A DNA stretch of 64,000 nucleotides from CAYPGJ01 sp964638515 (GTDB lineage Bacteria > Planctomycetota > Phycisphaerae > Phycisphaerales > UBA1924). The position numbers were made by a program, and so were the translations under genes. The notes beneath the pieces were generated by a model, which ran no database searches, was not told the DNA's origin, and saw only the letters and a program-made list of their open reading frames with translations. Location: assembly GCA_964638515.1 (NCBI GenBank), contig CAZWZL010000001.1, positions 124,001 through 188,000 of the forward strand, written 5' to 3'. This document shows positions 26,310 to 34,499 of the stretch, one piece after another; within the stretch, counting starts at the first letter, position 1; each line of letters begins with the position of its first letter.

Positions 26310-28367
26310 TCAATCCTCGTCGTGATGGTGCGGCTTGTACGCCGACACCACCTGGTCCTGCACGTGCGCCGGCGCCGTCTCGTCGTGGCTGTATTCCATC
26401 ACAAACCCGCCCGCGCCGCCCGTCATCGACTTGATCTGCGACGCGTACGAGCCCAGCTCCGACAGCGGCGCCGTGGCCTTGATCATGCACTGATCACCAG
26501 CCATCACCTCCGTCGCCATGATCCGCCCGCGCTTGGCGATCAGGTCCGACGTGATGTCCCCCATGTGGCTGTTGGGCGCCGTGACCTCGATGTCCACGAA
26601 CGGCTCCAGCAGGCTCGGCTTGGCCTTCTGCACCGCATCTATGAACGCCTTCCGACCGGCCGTGACAAACGCCACTTCCTTCGAGTCCACCGGGTGGTAC
26701 TTCCCGTCATACACGGCCACCTTCACGCCCAGCATCGGAAAGCCCGCAAAGCACCCCGTTCCCATCACCTGACGCACGCCCTTCTCGATCGCGGGCAAGT
26801 ACTGCTTCGGCACCGATCCTCCGAACGTGTCGTCCACGAACTCGAAGCCCTCCGCGTGGTCCGCGGGCAGCGGCTCAACACGCAGGTACACCTCGCCGAA
26901 CTGCCCCGCCCCCCCCGTCTGCTTCTTGTGCCGGTGATGCCCCTCGGCCTTCGCCCGGATCGTCTCCTTGTACGCCACCTTGGGCGGGTGCGATTCCACC
27001 TCCACCCCGAATCGCCCCTTCAGCTTCTCGAGCATGATCCGAAGATGCAGCTCGCCGATGCCGCGCACCACCAGCTCGTGCGTCGCCGCGACACGATCCA
27101 CCTGGAACGTCGGGTCCTCCGCGGACAGCTTCTGCAGCGCGGCGCCGATCTTCGTCTCGTCGTTCCGGCTCTTCGCCACCAGCGCGAGCCCCGACATGGG
27201 CCTCGGCAGCGGCAGCGGCTTGAGATGCAACGAATCAAACTCGTGACTCTCGTGCAACACCGCGTCAAGGTGCAGCTCGTCGATCTTCGCCAGCCCCCCG
27301 ATGTCCCCCGTCACCAGCTCCTTCACCTCGGCGTGGTCCTTGCCCTGCGCCTTGAAGATGTGCGCCAGGCGCATCGGCTTCTTCTGGTCGTCCATGATCA
27401 GAGACGATCCCGCTCTCATCGTCCCCTGATGCACCCGGAACATGCACACCTTGCCGACGAACGGGTCGGTTGAAACCTTGAAAACGTGCGCCACGACGCT
27501 CTTGCTCGAGTCCGCTTCGGCGCGCCAATCCGCCAGGTTGCCCTCCTTGTCACGCATCTCGAACGGACGCGGGTTGCCCTCCAGTGGGCTGGGGCACACG
27601 TGCGCGAAGATGTGCAGCAGGTCCGCGATGCCCGCCCCCGTCTTGGCGGAACAGAAGCAGATCGGGATCAGGTGCCCCTGGCGCAGCGCCTCCTCGATGG
27701 CCTCGTGCAGCCGATCCGCCGGGACGTTCTTCGGGTTCTCGAGGTAGATCGACATCAACTCCTCGTCGACCTCGACGATCTGGTCCATGAGCGCCGTTCG
27801 CGCCTCCGCCACCGAAGAAAAGTCCACCTCCCCCTCGTGGCTCTCCAGCAGATCAACCACGTCCGTGCCGCCCTTGCTGGGCAGATTGATCGGCGTGCAC
27901 TCCGTCCCGAACGTCTCTCGGATCGACGCGAGCAGCCCCTCCAGATCGATGTTGTCGTGGTCGATCTTGTTGATCACGATCATCCGAGGAAGCTCGCGCT
28001 CCGCCGACACCTTCAACATCCGGCGCGTGCTCGTCTGAATGCCGCCCACGGCATCCACCACCACGCACACCGTCTCCACCGCCGGCAGCGCCGTGAGCGC
28101 CTGCCCCACGAAGTCCGGGTACCCCGGAGTGTCGATCATGTTGATGTGCCGACCCTCATGGTCAAAGTGCACCAGCGCGGACGACAGAGAATGCTTGTGA
28201 TGCTTCTCTTCCGCCTCAAAGTCGCACGAGGTGGACCCCTCCTCCACCGTCCCCATCCGCCCCTTCACCTTCGTTTCCGTCAGCAGCCGCTCCACGAGCG
28301 TCGTCTTTCCCGCGAACGCATGCCCAACCAGCGCGATGTTCCGGATGTCGGCGGTCGTGTAGCTCAT
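26310..28367 (-). CDS. EF-G-like translational GTPase (EF-G2/FusA2 type)
   Basis: A 685-residue GTPase with all EF-G domains. G1 is GHAFAGKT at 15-22, G3 is DTPGYPDF at 79-86 and G4 is NKID at 133-136; domains II-V follow, with GAGQFGEVYLRVEP in domain IV and a His/Asp-rich C-terminus. The switch I stretch normally reading RGITI is replaced by HHKHSLSS, as in the paralogous EF-G2 group whose members differ from canonical EF-G in function. It is therefore probably not the main elongation factor. The ATG at 28367 follows GGAGACG. A TACAAT box at 28481-28486 (minus) is a possible promoter element. Confidence 0.88.
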   Translation of the reverse strand: MSYTTADIRNIALVGHAFAGKTTLVERLLTETKVKGRMGTVEEGSTSCDFEAEEKHHKHSLSSALVHFDHEGRHINMIDTPGYPDFVGQALTALPAVETVCVVVDAVGGIQTSTRRMLKVSAERELPRMIVINKIDHDNIDLEGLLASIRETFGTECTPINLPSKGGTDVVDLLESHEGEVDFSSVAEARTALMDQIVEVDEELMSIYLENPKNVPADRLHEAIEEALRQGHLIPICFCSAKTGAGIADLLHIFAHVCPSPLEGNPRPFEMRDKEGNLADWRAEADSSKSVVAHVFKVSTDPFVGKVCMFRVHQGTMRAGSSLIMDDQKKPMRLAHIFKAQGKDHAEVKELVTGDIGGLAKIDELHLDAVLHESHEFDSLHLKPLPLPRPMSGLALVAKSRNDETKIGAALQKLSAEDPTFQVDRVAATHELVVRGIGELHLRIMLEKLKGRFGVEVESHPPKVAYKETIRAKAEGHHRHKKQTGGAGQFGEVYLRVEPLPADHAEGFEFVDDTFGGSVPKQYLPAIEKGVRQVMGTGCFAGFPMLGVKVAVYDGKYHPVDSKEVAFVTAGRKAFIDAVQKAKPSLLEPFVDIEVTAPNSHMGDITSDLIAKRGRIMATEVMAGDQCMIKATAPLSELGSYASQIKSMTGGAGGFVMEYSHDETAPAHVQDQVVSAYKPHHHDED

Positions 28368-28518
28368 GGCGAACGTCTCCTTGCAGTCGCGTTGTCGTGC
28401 CCCGCCGCCCACCGCGACGGGGTTTCCATGGCCCGGGATTCCGAGGGGTCTGAGAGCCCCAGGGACGCCGGGGGCCCTGCATTGTAAAGGACACCCACTT
28501 CCCCGCCCCAGCCGGCAA

Positions 28519-28968
28519 TCAGCTCCCTCCGGCCCCCTTGGCCAGCGACCGAAGCACCGCGTCTACTCCCTCCTCGCCGCATGCCGGTCGAAGCCGTATC
28601 ACCTTCCCAGCCTCCTCGCTGCGGATCACGTACGTCCAACCGTCCTTGCGCATCTCCAGGCCCCCCAGGCCCGATTCCCATCGGACCCACCCGGCCGCAC
28701 CCGGCTTGCGCTTGCCATCCAGCAGCACCAAGCGGTCTCGCGTCACCATCAGCACCGTGGGCCTCGTGCCGCCTCCGAAAATCGTGGCGATCACCGGTCC
28801 AAATCCCGGCACCAAGGCCAGGAGCAACGCCCACAGATCGGGTAGCCCTCCCCTCCGTTCGCTCACCACACCCCACGCCAGCACGTGATCCCGAGCACCC
28901 GAGTCCGCGCGTAGCACCGGACGAAGCGCCCAAGGCCCGAAGACGCAATTCTCAAACGTCTTGCCCAT
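28519..28968 (-). CDS. Hypothetical protein with membrane segment and PH-like beta region
   Basis: A 149-residue protein I do not recognise. A hydrophobic stretch near residues 43-66 (LWALLLALVPGFGPVIATIF) is followed by a beta-rich segment with VLMVTRDRLVLLDGKRK. That resembles the strands of bacterial PH-like membrane-associated domains. It starts 51 bases from the divergent pyrB gene and lies 151 bases upstream of the EF-G-like gene on the same strand. No good ribosome-binding site is visible, so the start is uncertain. Confidence 0.55.
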   Translation of the reverse strand: MGKTFENCVFGPWALRPVLRADSGARDHVLAWGVVSERRGGLPDLWALLLALVPGFGPVIATIFGGGTRPTVLMVTRDRLVLLDGKRKPGAAGWVRWESGLGGLEMRKDGWTYVIRSEEAGKVIRLRPACGEEGVDAVLRSLAKGAGGS

Positions 28969-29019
28969 GCCCGACGAACCCTAGCGCGCCCGCCCAATCC
29001 GTACACTGACGCCCGACCC

Positions 29020-30039
29020 ATGCCGCCACGCACCCGCCAACGACCCGCCGCCCGGCAATCCCCCCGCGCCGCCTCGGCCGCACGCTGGACCTCCCCGCAC
29101 GTCCTCGGACTGCAAGACGCCAAGCCCGCTGACATCCGCGCGCTCCTGCGCCTCGCGTTGGCCTGCGAGCCGCACGCGCGACCGGGCGCCAGGCCGCTGC
29201 CCGCCCTCTTCGGCCGCACCGTGGCCAACCTGTTCCTCGAGGACTCCACCCGCACCAGGCTGTCCTTCACGCTGGCCGCGCGCCGTCTCTCCGCGATCAC
29301 GCTCGATCTCACCGCGGCCGCCTCCTCCGTGAACAAGGGCGAGACGCTCCACGACACCGCCAAGACGCTCGTCGCCATGGGCGCCGACGCGGTGGTGATC
29401 CGCCATTCCTCCGCGGGCGCCGCGCTCCTCCTCTCGCGCGAGGTGGACGCCTGCATCCTCAACGCGGGTGACGGCCGCCACGAGCACCCGACTCAGGGCC
29501 TCCTCGACGCGCTCACCATCGGGGAGGCGTTCGATCGAACCAAGAGCCTCGATTTCTCCGGTCTCCGTGTGGCCATCGTCGGTGATCTCGCAAACTCCCG
29601 CGTGGCGCGATCCGACATCGCCGCGCTCACGGCCCTCGGCGCCAACGTGGTCTGCGCCGGCCCGCCCCCTCTCGCTCCGGCCGAGTTTCGAGCGCTGGGC
29701 TGCGAGCTGACGCACGACCCCGACGAAGCGCTCGATGGCGCCCACGCCGTGCAGATGCTCCGAGTGCAGGTCGAACGCGCCGCCGCGGTCGGATCGCTCC
29801 GCGAGTATGCCGATGCGTGGCAGCTCACGCCCGAACGCGCGTCTCGCCTCCGCAAGGGCGCCATCATCATGCACCCCGGCCCCATGAATCGCGGCGTCGA
29901 GATCCACCCGTCCGTCGCCGACGGCGCCCGGGCCCGCATGGAGCGGCAGGTCGCGCTCGGCGTGCCCGTGCGCATGGCCTGTCTGCTCGCCACGTTTCAC
30001 GCGAAGAAACTCATCCCCGCGAGCGCACTGAAGCCATGA
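29020..30039 (+). CDS. pyrB: Aspartate carbamoyltransferase catalytic subunit
   Basis: A 339-residue enzyme for the second step of pyrimidine synthesis, joining carbamoyl phosphate and aspartate. It has the phosphate-binding motif STRTR at 76-80, the K106 region SSVNKGE, GRHEHPTQGLLD at 152-163 and MHPGPMNRG near the C-terminus. The first 22 residues are a basic, Pro/Ala-rich extension not usual for the family, so a later start cannot be excluded. A TACACT box lies 12 bases before the ATG and no Shine-Dalgarno sequence is visible. Its stop overlaps the gmk start (ATGA). No pyrC lies beside it. Confidence 0.96.
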   Translation: MPPRTRQRPAARQSPRAASAARWTSPHVLGLQDAKPADIRALLRLALACEPHARPGARPLPALFGRTVANLFLEDSTRTRLSFTLAARRLSAITLDLTAAASSVNKGETLHDTAKTLVAMGADAVVIRHSSAGAALLLSREVDACILNAGDGRHEHPTQGLLDALTIGEAFDRTKSLDFSGLRVAIVGDLANSRVARSDIAALTALGANVVCAGPPPLAPAEFRALGCELTHDPDEALDGAHAVQMLRVQVERAAAVGSLREYADAWQLTPERASRLRKGAIIMHPGPMNRGVEIHPSVADGARARMERQVALGVPVRMACLLATFHAKKLIPASALKP

Positions 30040-30632
30040 ACGCCCCGCTGCTGGTCATCGTGTCAGGGCCTTCCGGCGTCGGAAAGACCACGATCTCGCG
30101 CGCCGTGCGGGACGCGTTCCCCGACGCCGCGCTTTCCGTTTCCTGCACGACCCGTCCCAAGGCTCCCACCGATGTCGACGGCGTCGATTACCACTTCATC
30201 GCGGAGCACGAGTTCGAGCGGCGTGTTGCCGACCCGGAGGGCCCGCCGGGGCTCGGCCAATTCCTCGAGCACGCGGGCGTTTACGGGAAACGCTACGGCA
30301 CGCTGCGCAAGCCCGTCGAAGACGCGCTCGAGAGTGGAAGGCTGGTGATTCTCGAGATCGACGTGCAGGGCGCGGTGCAGGTCAAGACGCGGATGCCGCA
30401 CGCGTTCGCGCTGTTCATCCTGCCGCCGTCGGAGGAAGCGTTGCTGGAGAGGCTGCGGAGCCGGGGGAGGGATGCGGAGGAAGTGATCCAGAAGCGGTTT
30501 GCGGCAGCCAAGCGAGAGATCGAGGCCGCGGGCGCTTCCGGGGTGTATGACGTGTCCATCGTGAACCGGGATCTGGGGCAGGCGACAGCGGAGGCGATCG
30601 AAGCCGTGCGGAAGGCCCGATGTTCGCCGTGA
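30036..30632 (+). CDS. gmk: Guanylate kinase
   Basis: A 198-residue kinase that phosphorylates GMP to GDP with ATP. The P-loop is GPSGVGKT at 11-18, followed by the GMP-binding segment SVSCTTRPKAPTDVDGVDYHFI and LEIDVQGA near residue 107. The length is normal. The ATG overlaps the pyrB stop; an in-frame upstream extension lies wholly within pyrB. Codon third positions shift from C-rich to G-rich within this gene (see findings). Confidence 0.96.
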   Translation: MNAPLLVIVSGPSGVGKTTISRAVRDAFPDAALSVSCTTRPKAPTDVDGVDYHFIAEHEFERRVADPEGPPGLGQFLEHAGVYGKRYGTLRKPVEDALESGRLVILEIDVQGAVQVKTRMPHAFALFILPPSEEALLERLRSRGRDAEEVIQKRFAAAKREIEAAGASGVYDVSIVNRDLGQATAEAIEAVRKARCSP

Positions 30633-30681
30633 GCCTCCAGTGACGGGGCTGGTGCGCACGGTTCGCGCGATACGCCCGGCG

Positions 30682-30687
30682 TAGGAT
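30682..30687 (+). promoter_or_regulatory. Candidate -10 box (TAGGAT) directly before queC
   Basis: TAGGAT ends eight bases before the queC GTG with no ribosome-binding site in between, consistent with a near-leaderless transcript. The gmk-queC gap of 63 bases holds no preQ1-riboswitch-like structure that I can recognise. Confidence 0.3.
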
Positions 30688-30695
30688 CGTCCGCC

Positions 30696-31409
30696 GTGCA
30701 CGCACCGACCGCCCAACGAGCCGTGATCCTCGTTTCCGGGGGACTCGACAGCGCGACGCTTCTGGCGATCGCTCGCGCGGAGGGCCGCGCGTGCGTGGCG
30801 CTCTCGGCGGACTACGGTCAGCGTCACCGCGCGGAGCTGGGCGCCGCGGCTCGGGTGGCCCGGGCGCTGGCGGCCGAGCGGCATGTGATCGTGAAGGTGG
30901 ACCTTCGGGCGATCGGCGGCTCGGCGTTGACGGACGACGGGATCGACGTGCCGGGCGCGGGAGCGCGGCCGGGCATTCCGATCACGTACGTGCCGGCGCG
31001 GAACATGCTGCTCTTGTCGCTGGCGTTTGGTCTGGCGGAGGTGGAGGGCGCGGGAGAGGTGTGGCTAGGCGCGAACGCGGTGGATTTTTCGGGGTACCCG
31101 GACTGTCGCGCGCCGTTTCTGGAATCGTTCGAGGCGTGCGCGGCGCTGGGGACGAAGGCGGGCGCGGAGGGGCGGGCGGTGCGGCTGCGCGCGCCGCTGG
31201 TGGAGTGGACGAAGGCAGAGATCATCCGGCAGGGCGCGGAGCTGGGCGTGGACTATTCGATGACGGTGTCGTGCTACTCGGCGGACGAGGGCGGCGAGGC
31301 GTGCGGGGCGTGCGACTCGTGCCGCATCCGGCGCGAGGGCTTCGAGCGCGCGGGGGTGACGGATCCGACCAGGTACGCGCGCACCGGGGCTCGGGGGAAG
31401 CTCGCGTGA
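30696..31409 (+). CDS. queC: 7-cyano-7-deazaguanine synthase
   Basis: A 237-residue ATP-dependent ligase that converts 7-carboxy-7-deazaguanine to preQ0 in the queuosine pathway. It has the PP-loop SGGLDS at 14-19, the DYGQRH strand, and a C-terminal zinc site built from C-x-S...C-G-A-C-x-S-C. The GTG at 30696 is the first start before the conserved VILVSGG strand. The gene ends with a GTGA overlap into queE, and queD follows, so the preQ0 branch from the pterin intermediate is encoded here as queC-queE-queD. Confidence 0.96.
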   Translation: MHAPTAQRAVILVSGGLDSATLLAIARAEGRACVALSADYGQRHRAELGAAARVARALAAERHVIVKVDLRAIGGSALTDDGIDVPGAGARPGIPITYVPARNMLLLSLAFGLAEVEGAGEVWLGANAVDFSGYPDCRAPFLESFEACAALGTKAGAEGRAVRLRAPLVEWTKAEIIRQGAELGVDYSMTVSCYSADEGGEACGACDSCRIRREGFERAGVTDPTRYARTGARGKLA

Positions 31410-32107
31410 GCGGGTCGCTGCCGATCGCGGAGACGTTTGTGAGCGTGCAGGGCGAGGGTCGGCTCGCGGGCGCGCCGTCGTGGTTCGTGCGGCTGAGCGG
31501 GTGCAATCTTCGGTGCTCGTGGTGCGACACCAAGTACGCGTCGTGGAGGCCGGAGGGCGAGGCGCGGGAGATCGGCGCGCTGGTTGACGAGGCGGCGACG
31601 TCGGGCGTGGCGCACGCGGTGGTGACGGGGGGGGAGCCCATGATCTTCGACGGAGTTGGTCCGCTGGCCGCGGGTCTGGCGGAGCGGGGGCTGCACGTCA
31701 CGATTGAGACGGCCGGCACGGTGTATCGTGAGGTTCATGCGGACCTGATGTCGATCAGCCCGAAGCTGGCGAACTCGACGCCGAGCGCGCAGGAGGCGGG
31801 AGATTGGAGCGAGCGTCACGAGGCACGGCGCATCAACGTCGGGGCGCTCCAGCGGCTGATCAACGCGCACGGGGAGCGTCAACTCAAGTTCGTGGTGGCC
31901 GAGGAGCGTGACGTGGACGAGATCGAGGGCCTGCTCGCACGGCTTCGGGGCTGGAGCGCGTCGGACGTGGTGCTCATGCCTGAAGGGGTAACGGTGGGGG
32001 CTCTGGATCAGCGGAGCGGGTGGATGTCGCGTGTGTGCGTGCAGCGGGGGTGGAGGTATGGTGATCGGCTGCACATCCGCCTGTTCGGGAACACGCGGGG
32101 CACGTGA
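31406..32107 (+). CDS. queE: 7-carboxy-7-deazaguanine synthase (radical SAM)
   Basis: A 233-residue radical SAM enzyme that contracts 6-carboxytetrahydropterin to 7-carboxy-7-deazaguanine. The iron-sulfur motif C-x3-C-x2-C is C33, C37 and C40 in GCNLRCSWCD, and VVTGGEPM follows near residue 74. FVSVQGEG at the N-terminus binds substrate in this family. The GTG overlaps the queC stop; the longer in-frame extension upstream lies inside queC and is a shadow. Confidence 0.95.
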   Translation: MSGSLPIAETFVSVQGEGRLAGAPSWFVRLSGCNLRCSWCDTKYASWRPEGEAREIGALVDEAATSGVAHAVVTGGEPMIFDGVGPLAAGLAERGLHVTIETAGTVYREVHADLMSISPKLANSTPSAQEAGDWSERHEARRINVGALQRLINAHGERQLKFVVAEERDVDEIEGLLARLRGWSASDVVLMPEGVTVGALDQRSGWMSRVCVQRGWRYGDRLHIRLFGNTRGT

Positions 32108-32123
32108 GGGAGTGTCGGCACCG

Positions 32124-32585
32124 ATGGTCTACAGGGTTTGCAAGGCGTTCGAGGTCGAGTCGGGGCACATGCTCTCCAAGCACCCGGGCGCGTGCAGGCA
32201 TCCTCACGGGCACTCGCGGCGCATCGAGGTCGTGCTGGCCAGCGAGACGTTGGATTCGAACGACATGGTGTGCGACTTCAAGGCCATCCGGCTCGCGCTC
32301 CGCGAGTTCGTCGATCGCTTCGATCACGCGCTGGCGATCAACAGCCGGGACCCCCTGCTCGAGACGGTGCGGAGGACGAGCGGTCGGGTGATTGTGTTCG
32401 AGAACGAGGACCCGACCACGGAGGCGATGGCTCGGAAGATCTTCGAGTTCCTGGACGGGGAGATCCGCGCGCAGAAGTCGTACGCGGACGACGCGGGCTC
32501 TCGGTACGGGTTTCCCAAGGGTTTGCGGCTGGAGCGGGTGCGGGTGGGGGAGACATCGACCTCGTGGGCCGAGTTCGGGCGGTAG
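32124..32585 (+). CDS. queD: 6-carboxytetrahydropterin synthase
   Basis: A 153-residue member of the QueD/6-pyruvoyltetrahydropterin synthase family, which makes 6-carboxytetrahydropterin from dihydroneopterin triphosphate. The likely zinc ligands are H15, H28 and H30 (GH then HPHGH), with C24 as the catalytic cysteine. A shorter family member would be about 120 residues; here extra residues lie in the middle and near the C-terminus. A GTG at 32112 is an alternative start, but GGGAG at 32108-32112 fits the ATG at 32124. With queC and queE it completes preQ0 synthesis; GTP cyclohydrolase is not in the window. Confidence 0.92.
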   Translation: MVYRVCKAFEVESGHMLSKHPGACRHPHGHSRRIEVVLASETLDSNDMVCDFKAIRLALREFVDRFDHALAINSRDPLLETVRRTSGRVIVFENEDPTTEAMARKIFEFLDGEIRAQKSYADDAGSRYGFPKGLRLERVRVGETSTSWAEFGR

Positions 32586-32594
32586 GCTGAGGGC

Positions 32595-34499
32595 ATGACA
32601 CAACCGGCGTCTTCGGCGGGCCTGCGGACGATTCGCGCGTTCGGCGTGTGGCTGTTGGTGCTCACCATCGGCGTGTTCTTCGTGAATCTGATCACGGCGG
32701 ACGGGGTGGCCCGTCGTGCGCCGGTGACGGCGAGCATGACGCCGGAGACGGGTGAATCGGCGGGCGCGACGGTGGCGAGCGAGGGCGAGGGCGCGGCGCC
32801 GGCCGAGGACGAAGCGTGGGAGCCTGCCCCCGCGGCGCCGGAAGCCATGCCGAGCATCCCGGAGTCGTCGTCGTCCGAATCGACCGAGGCGCGTTCGGGC
32901 GCGAGCGACGATTCGGAGATTGGTCTGCCGCCCTGGGACCGGGCGTTGTTTACGGTGGCTGAGACGAGCGGGTACAGGGCCACGGCGACCCACGAGGAGG
33001 TCGTGGCGTGGTGCGACGCGTTCGCGGCGGCCGAGCCGAGCGTGGTGCGGAGGGGGACGTTCGGGACGAGCGAGGAGGGTCGGGAGATCCCGATGGTGAT
33101 CGTCGCGGACCCGCCGGTGTCGAGCGCGGGCGAGGCGCGAGAGGCGGCTCGGCAGGGGCGTCTCGTGGTGCTCGCGTTCGGCAACATTCATGCGGGGGAG
33201 GTGTGCGGGAAGGAAGCGTTGCCGATGGCGGCGCGAGAGATCGTGCGTCCGTGGATGACGGACGAGGCGTCGGCGCGCGCGATCCGGGAGGGGATGGTGC
33301 TGGTGGTGGCGCCGATCTACAACCCGGACGGGAACGAGCGATTCGATGCGGTGGAGCGGAATCGGCCCGGACAGGAGGGCCCGGAGCGCGTCGGGCAGCG
33401 GGCGAACGCCAAGGGGCTGGATCTCAATCGTGATTACGTGAAGGCGGAGGCGTCGGAGACGCGGGCGATGCTGCGGTTTTTCCGGGAGTGGAGCCCGGAC
33501 GTGGTGATCGACACGCACACGACGAACGGGAGCTTTCATCGGTACACGCTGACGTACGAGAGCGCGCTGCACCCGAACGCGTACGCGCCGGACGGGACGA
33601 AGGGCCCCGCGGAGATCTCGCGTGAGGTGATGGTGCGCGCGGGTGAGCGGATCGGAGAGAAGTGGGGGACGTTCTGGTACGGGGACTTTGACCGGGAGAA
33701 GACGCGGTGGGAGACGTACAGCGGGATGCCTCGGTTTGGGGCGAACAGCGTCGGGTTGCGGGGGATGGTGTCGATCCTGACGGAGGCGTACTCGTACGCG
33801 CCGTTCAGGGAGCGGGTGCTGTGCACGGAGGCGTTCGTGCGCGCGTGCCTGGAGGAGCTGGCGGCGCGAACGGATGAGGTGCGGAGCGCGCGTGCGGCGT
33901 TCGAGGCGCGATGGTCGGGCGGCCCTCGCGCGGTGACGATCCGCACGAGGACGGCGCCGTTCGAGGGCGGGGTGACGGTCGCGGGCTGGGTGGAGACGGC
34001 GGACGGGGGCGGACGCGCGCGTCCGACGCCGACCAAGAAGAACTACGAGGTGGAGCATTGGGGCCGGTTCGAGCCTGCGCGTGAGGTCACGCCGTCGTGG
34101 GGGTACGCGTTGCCGACCGGGCTGGGGTCGGTGCTTTCGTTGCTGCGGGCGCAGGGCGTGGTCGTGGAACGGTTGACGCGTGACGTGGAGGTGGAGACCG
34201 GGGCGTGGACCGTTCGTTCGGCGCAGCGCGCCGAACGGGCGTTCCAGGGTCGGATCCTGCAGACGCTGATGGTGGAGGAGGCGCGGGAGCGTCGGACGCT
34301 GGAGGCCGGGGAGTGGGTCGTGGTTCGGAGCGCGCAGCGTTTGCAGCCGCTTGTGGTGACGTTGCTGGAGCCCGATTGTGAAGATGGGCTGGCGACGTGG
34401 GGTTTGTTCGGGGAGTTGAACGGGGGGAATCCCTACCCCGTGATTCGGATTTTGGAGCCGCTGGAGGGCGATACACGGGTAATAGTGAATGAGCCATGA
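32595..34499 (+). CDS. Membrane-anchored M14-family zinc carboxypeptidase
   Basis: A 634-residue protein. A signal anchor (residues 16-34) is followed by a Ser/Glu/Ala-rich linker to about residue 110, which places the catalytic domain outside the inner membrane. The M14 domain has the zinc motif H199-x-x-E202 (IHAGE), LDLNRDYVK near 275-283 for substrate binding, the third zinc ligand H308 in DTHTTNG, and the catalytic Glu in LTEAYSY. A C-terminal region of about 200 residues is unassigned. It would trim C-terminal residues of peptides. Its stop overlaps the start of the sensor kinase gene (ATGA). Confidence 0.88.
   Translation: MTQPASSAGLRTIRAFGVWLLVLTIGVFFVNLITADGVARRAPVTASMTPETGESAGATVASEGEGAAPAEDEAWEPAPAAPEAMPSIPESSSSESTEARSGASDDSEIGLPPWDRALFTVAETSGYRATATHEEVVAWCDAFAAAEPSVVRRGTFGTSEEGREIPMVIVADPPVSSAGEAREAARQGRLVVLAFGNIHAGEVCGKEALPMAAREIVRPWMTDEASARAIREGMVLVVAPIYNPDGNERFDAVERNRPGQEGPERVGQRANAKGLDLNRDYVKAEASETRAMLRFFREWSPDVVIDTHTTNGSFHRYTLTYESALHPNAYAPDGTKGPAEISREVMVRAGERIGEKWGTFWYGDFDREKTRWETYSGMPRFGANSVGLRGMVSILTEAYSYAPFRERVLCTEAFVRACLEELAARTDEVRSARAAFEARWSGGPRAVTIRTRTAPFEGGVTVAGWVETADGGGRARPTPTKKNYEVEHWGRFEPAREVTPSWGYALPTGLGSVLSLLRAQGVVVERLTRDVEVETGAWTVRSAQRAERAFQGRILQTLMVEEARERRTLEAGEWVVVRSAQRLQPLVVTLLEPDCEDGLATWGLFGELNGGNPYPVIRILEPLEGDTRVIVNEP

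Noticed and set aside
30633..30695. preQ1 riboswitch or origin between gmk and queC
   Set aside because: The gap is only 63 bases, with no preQ1 aptamer pattern and no DnaA boxes, even though the strand bias flips nearby.
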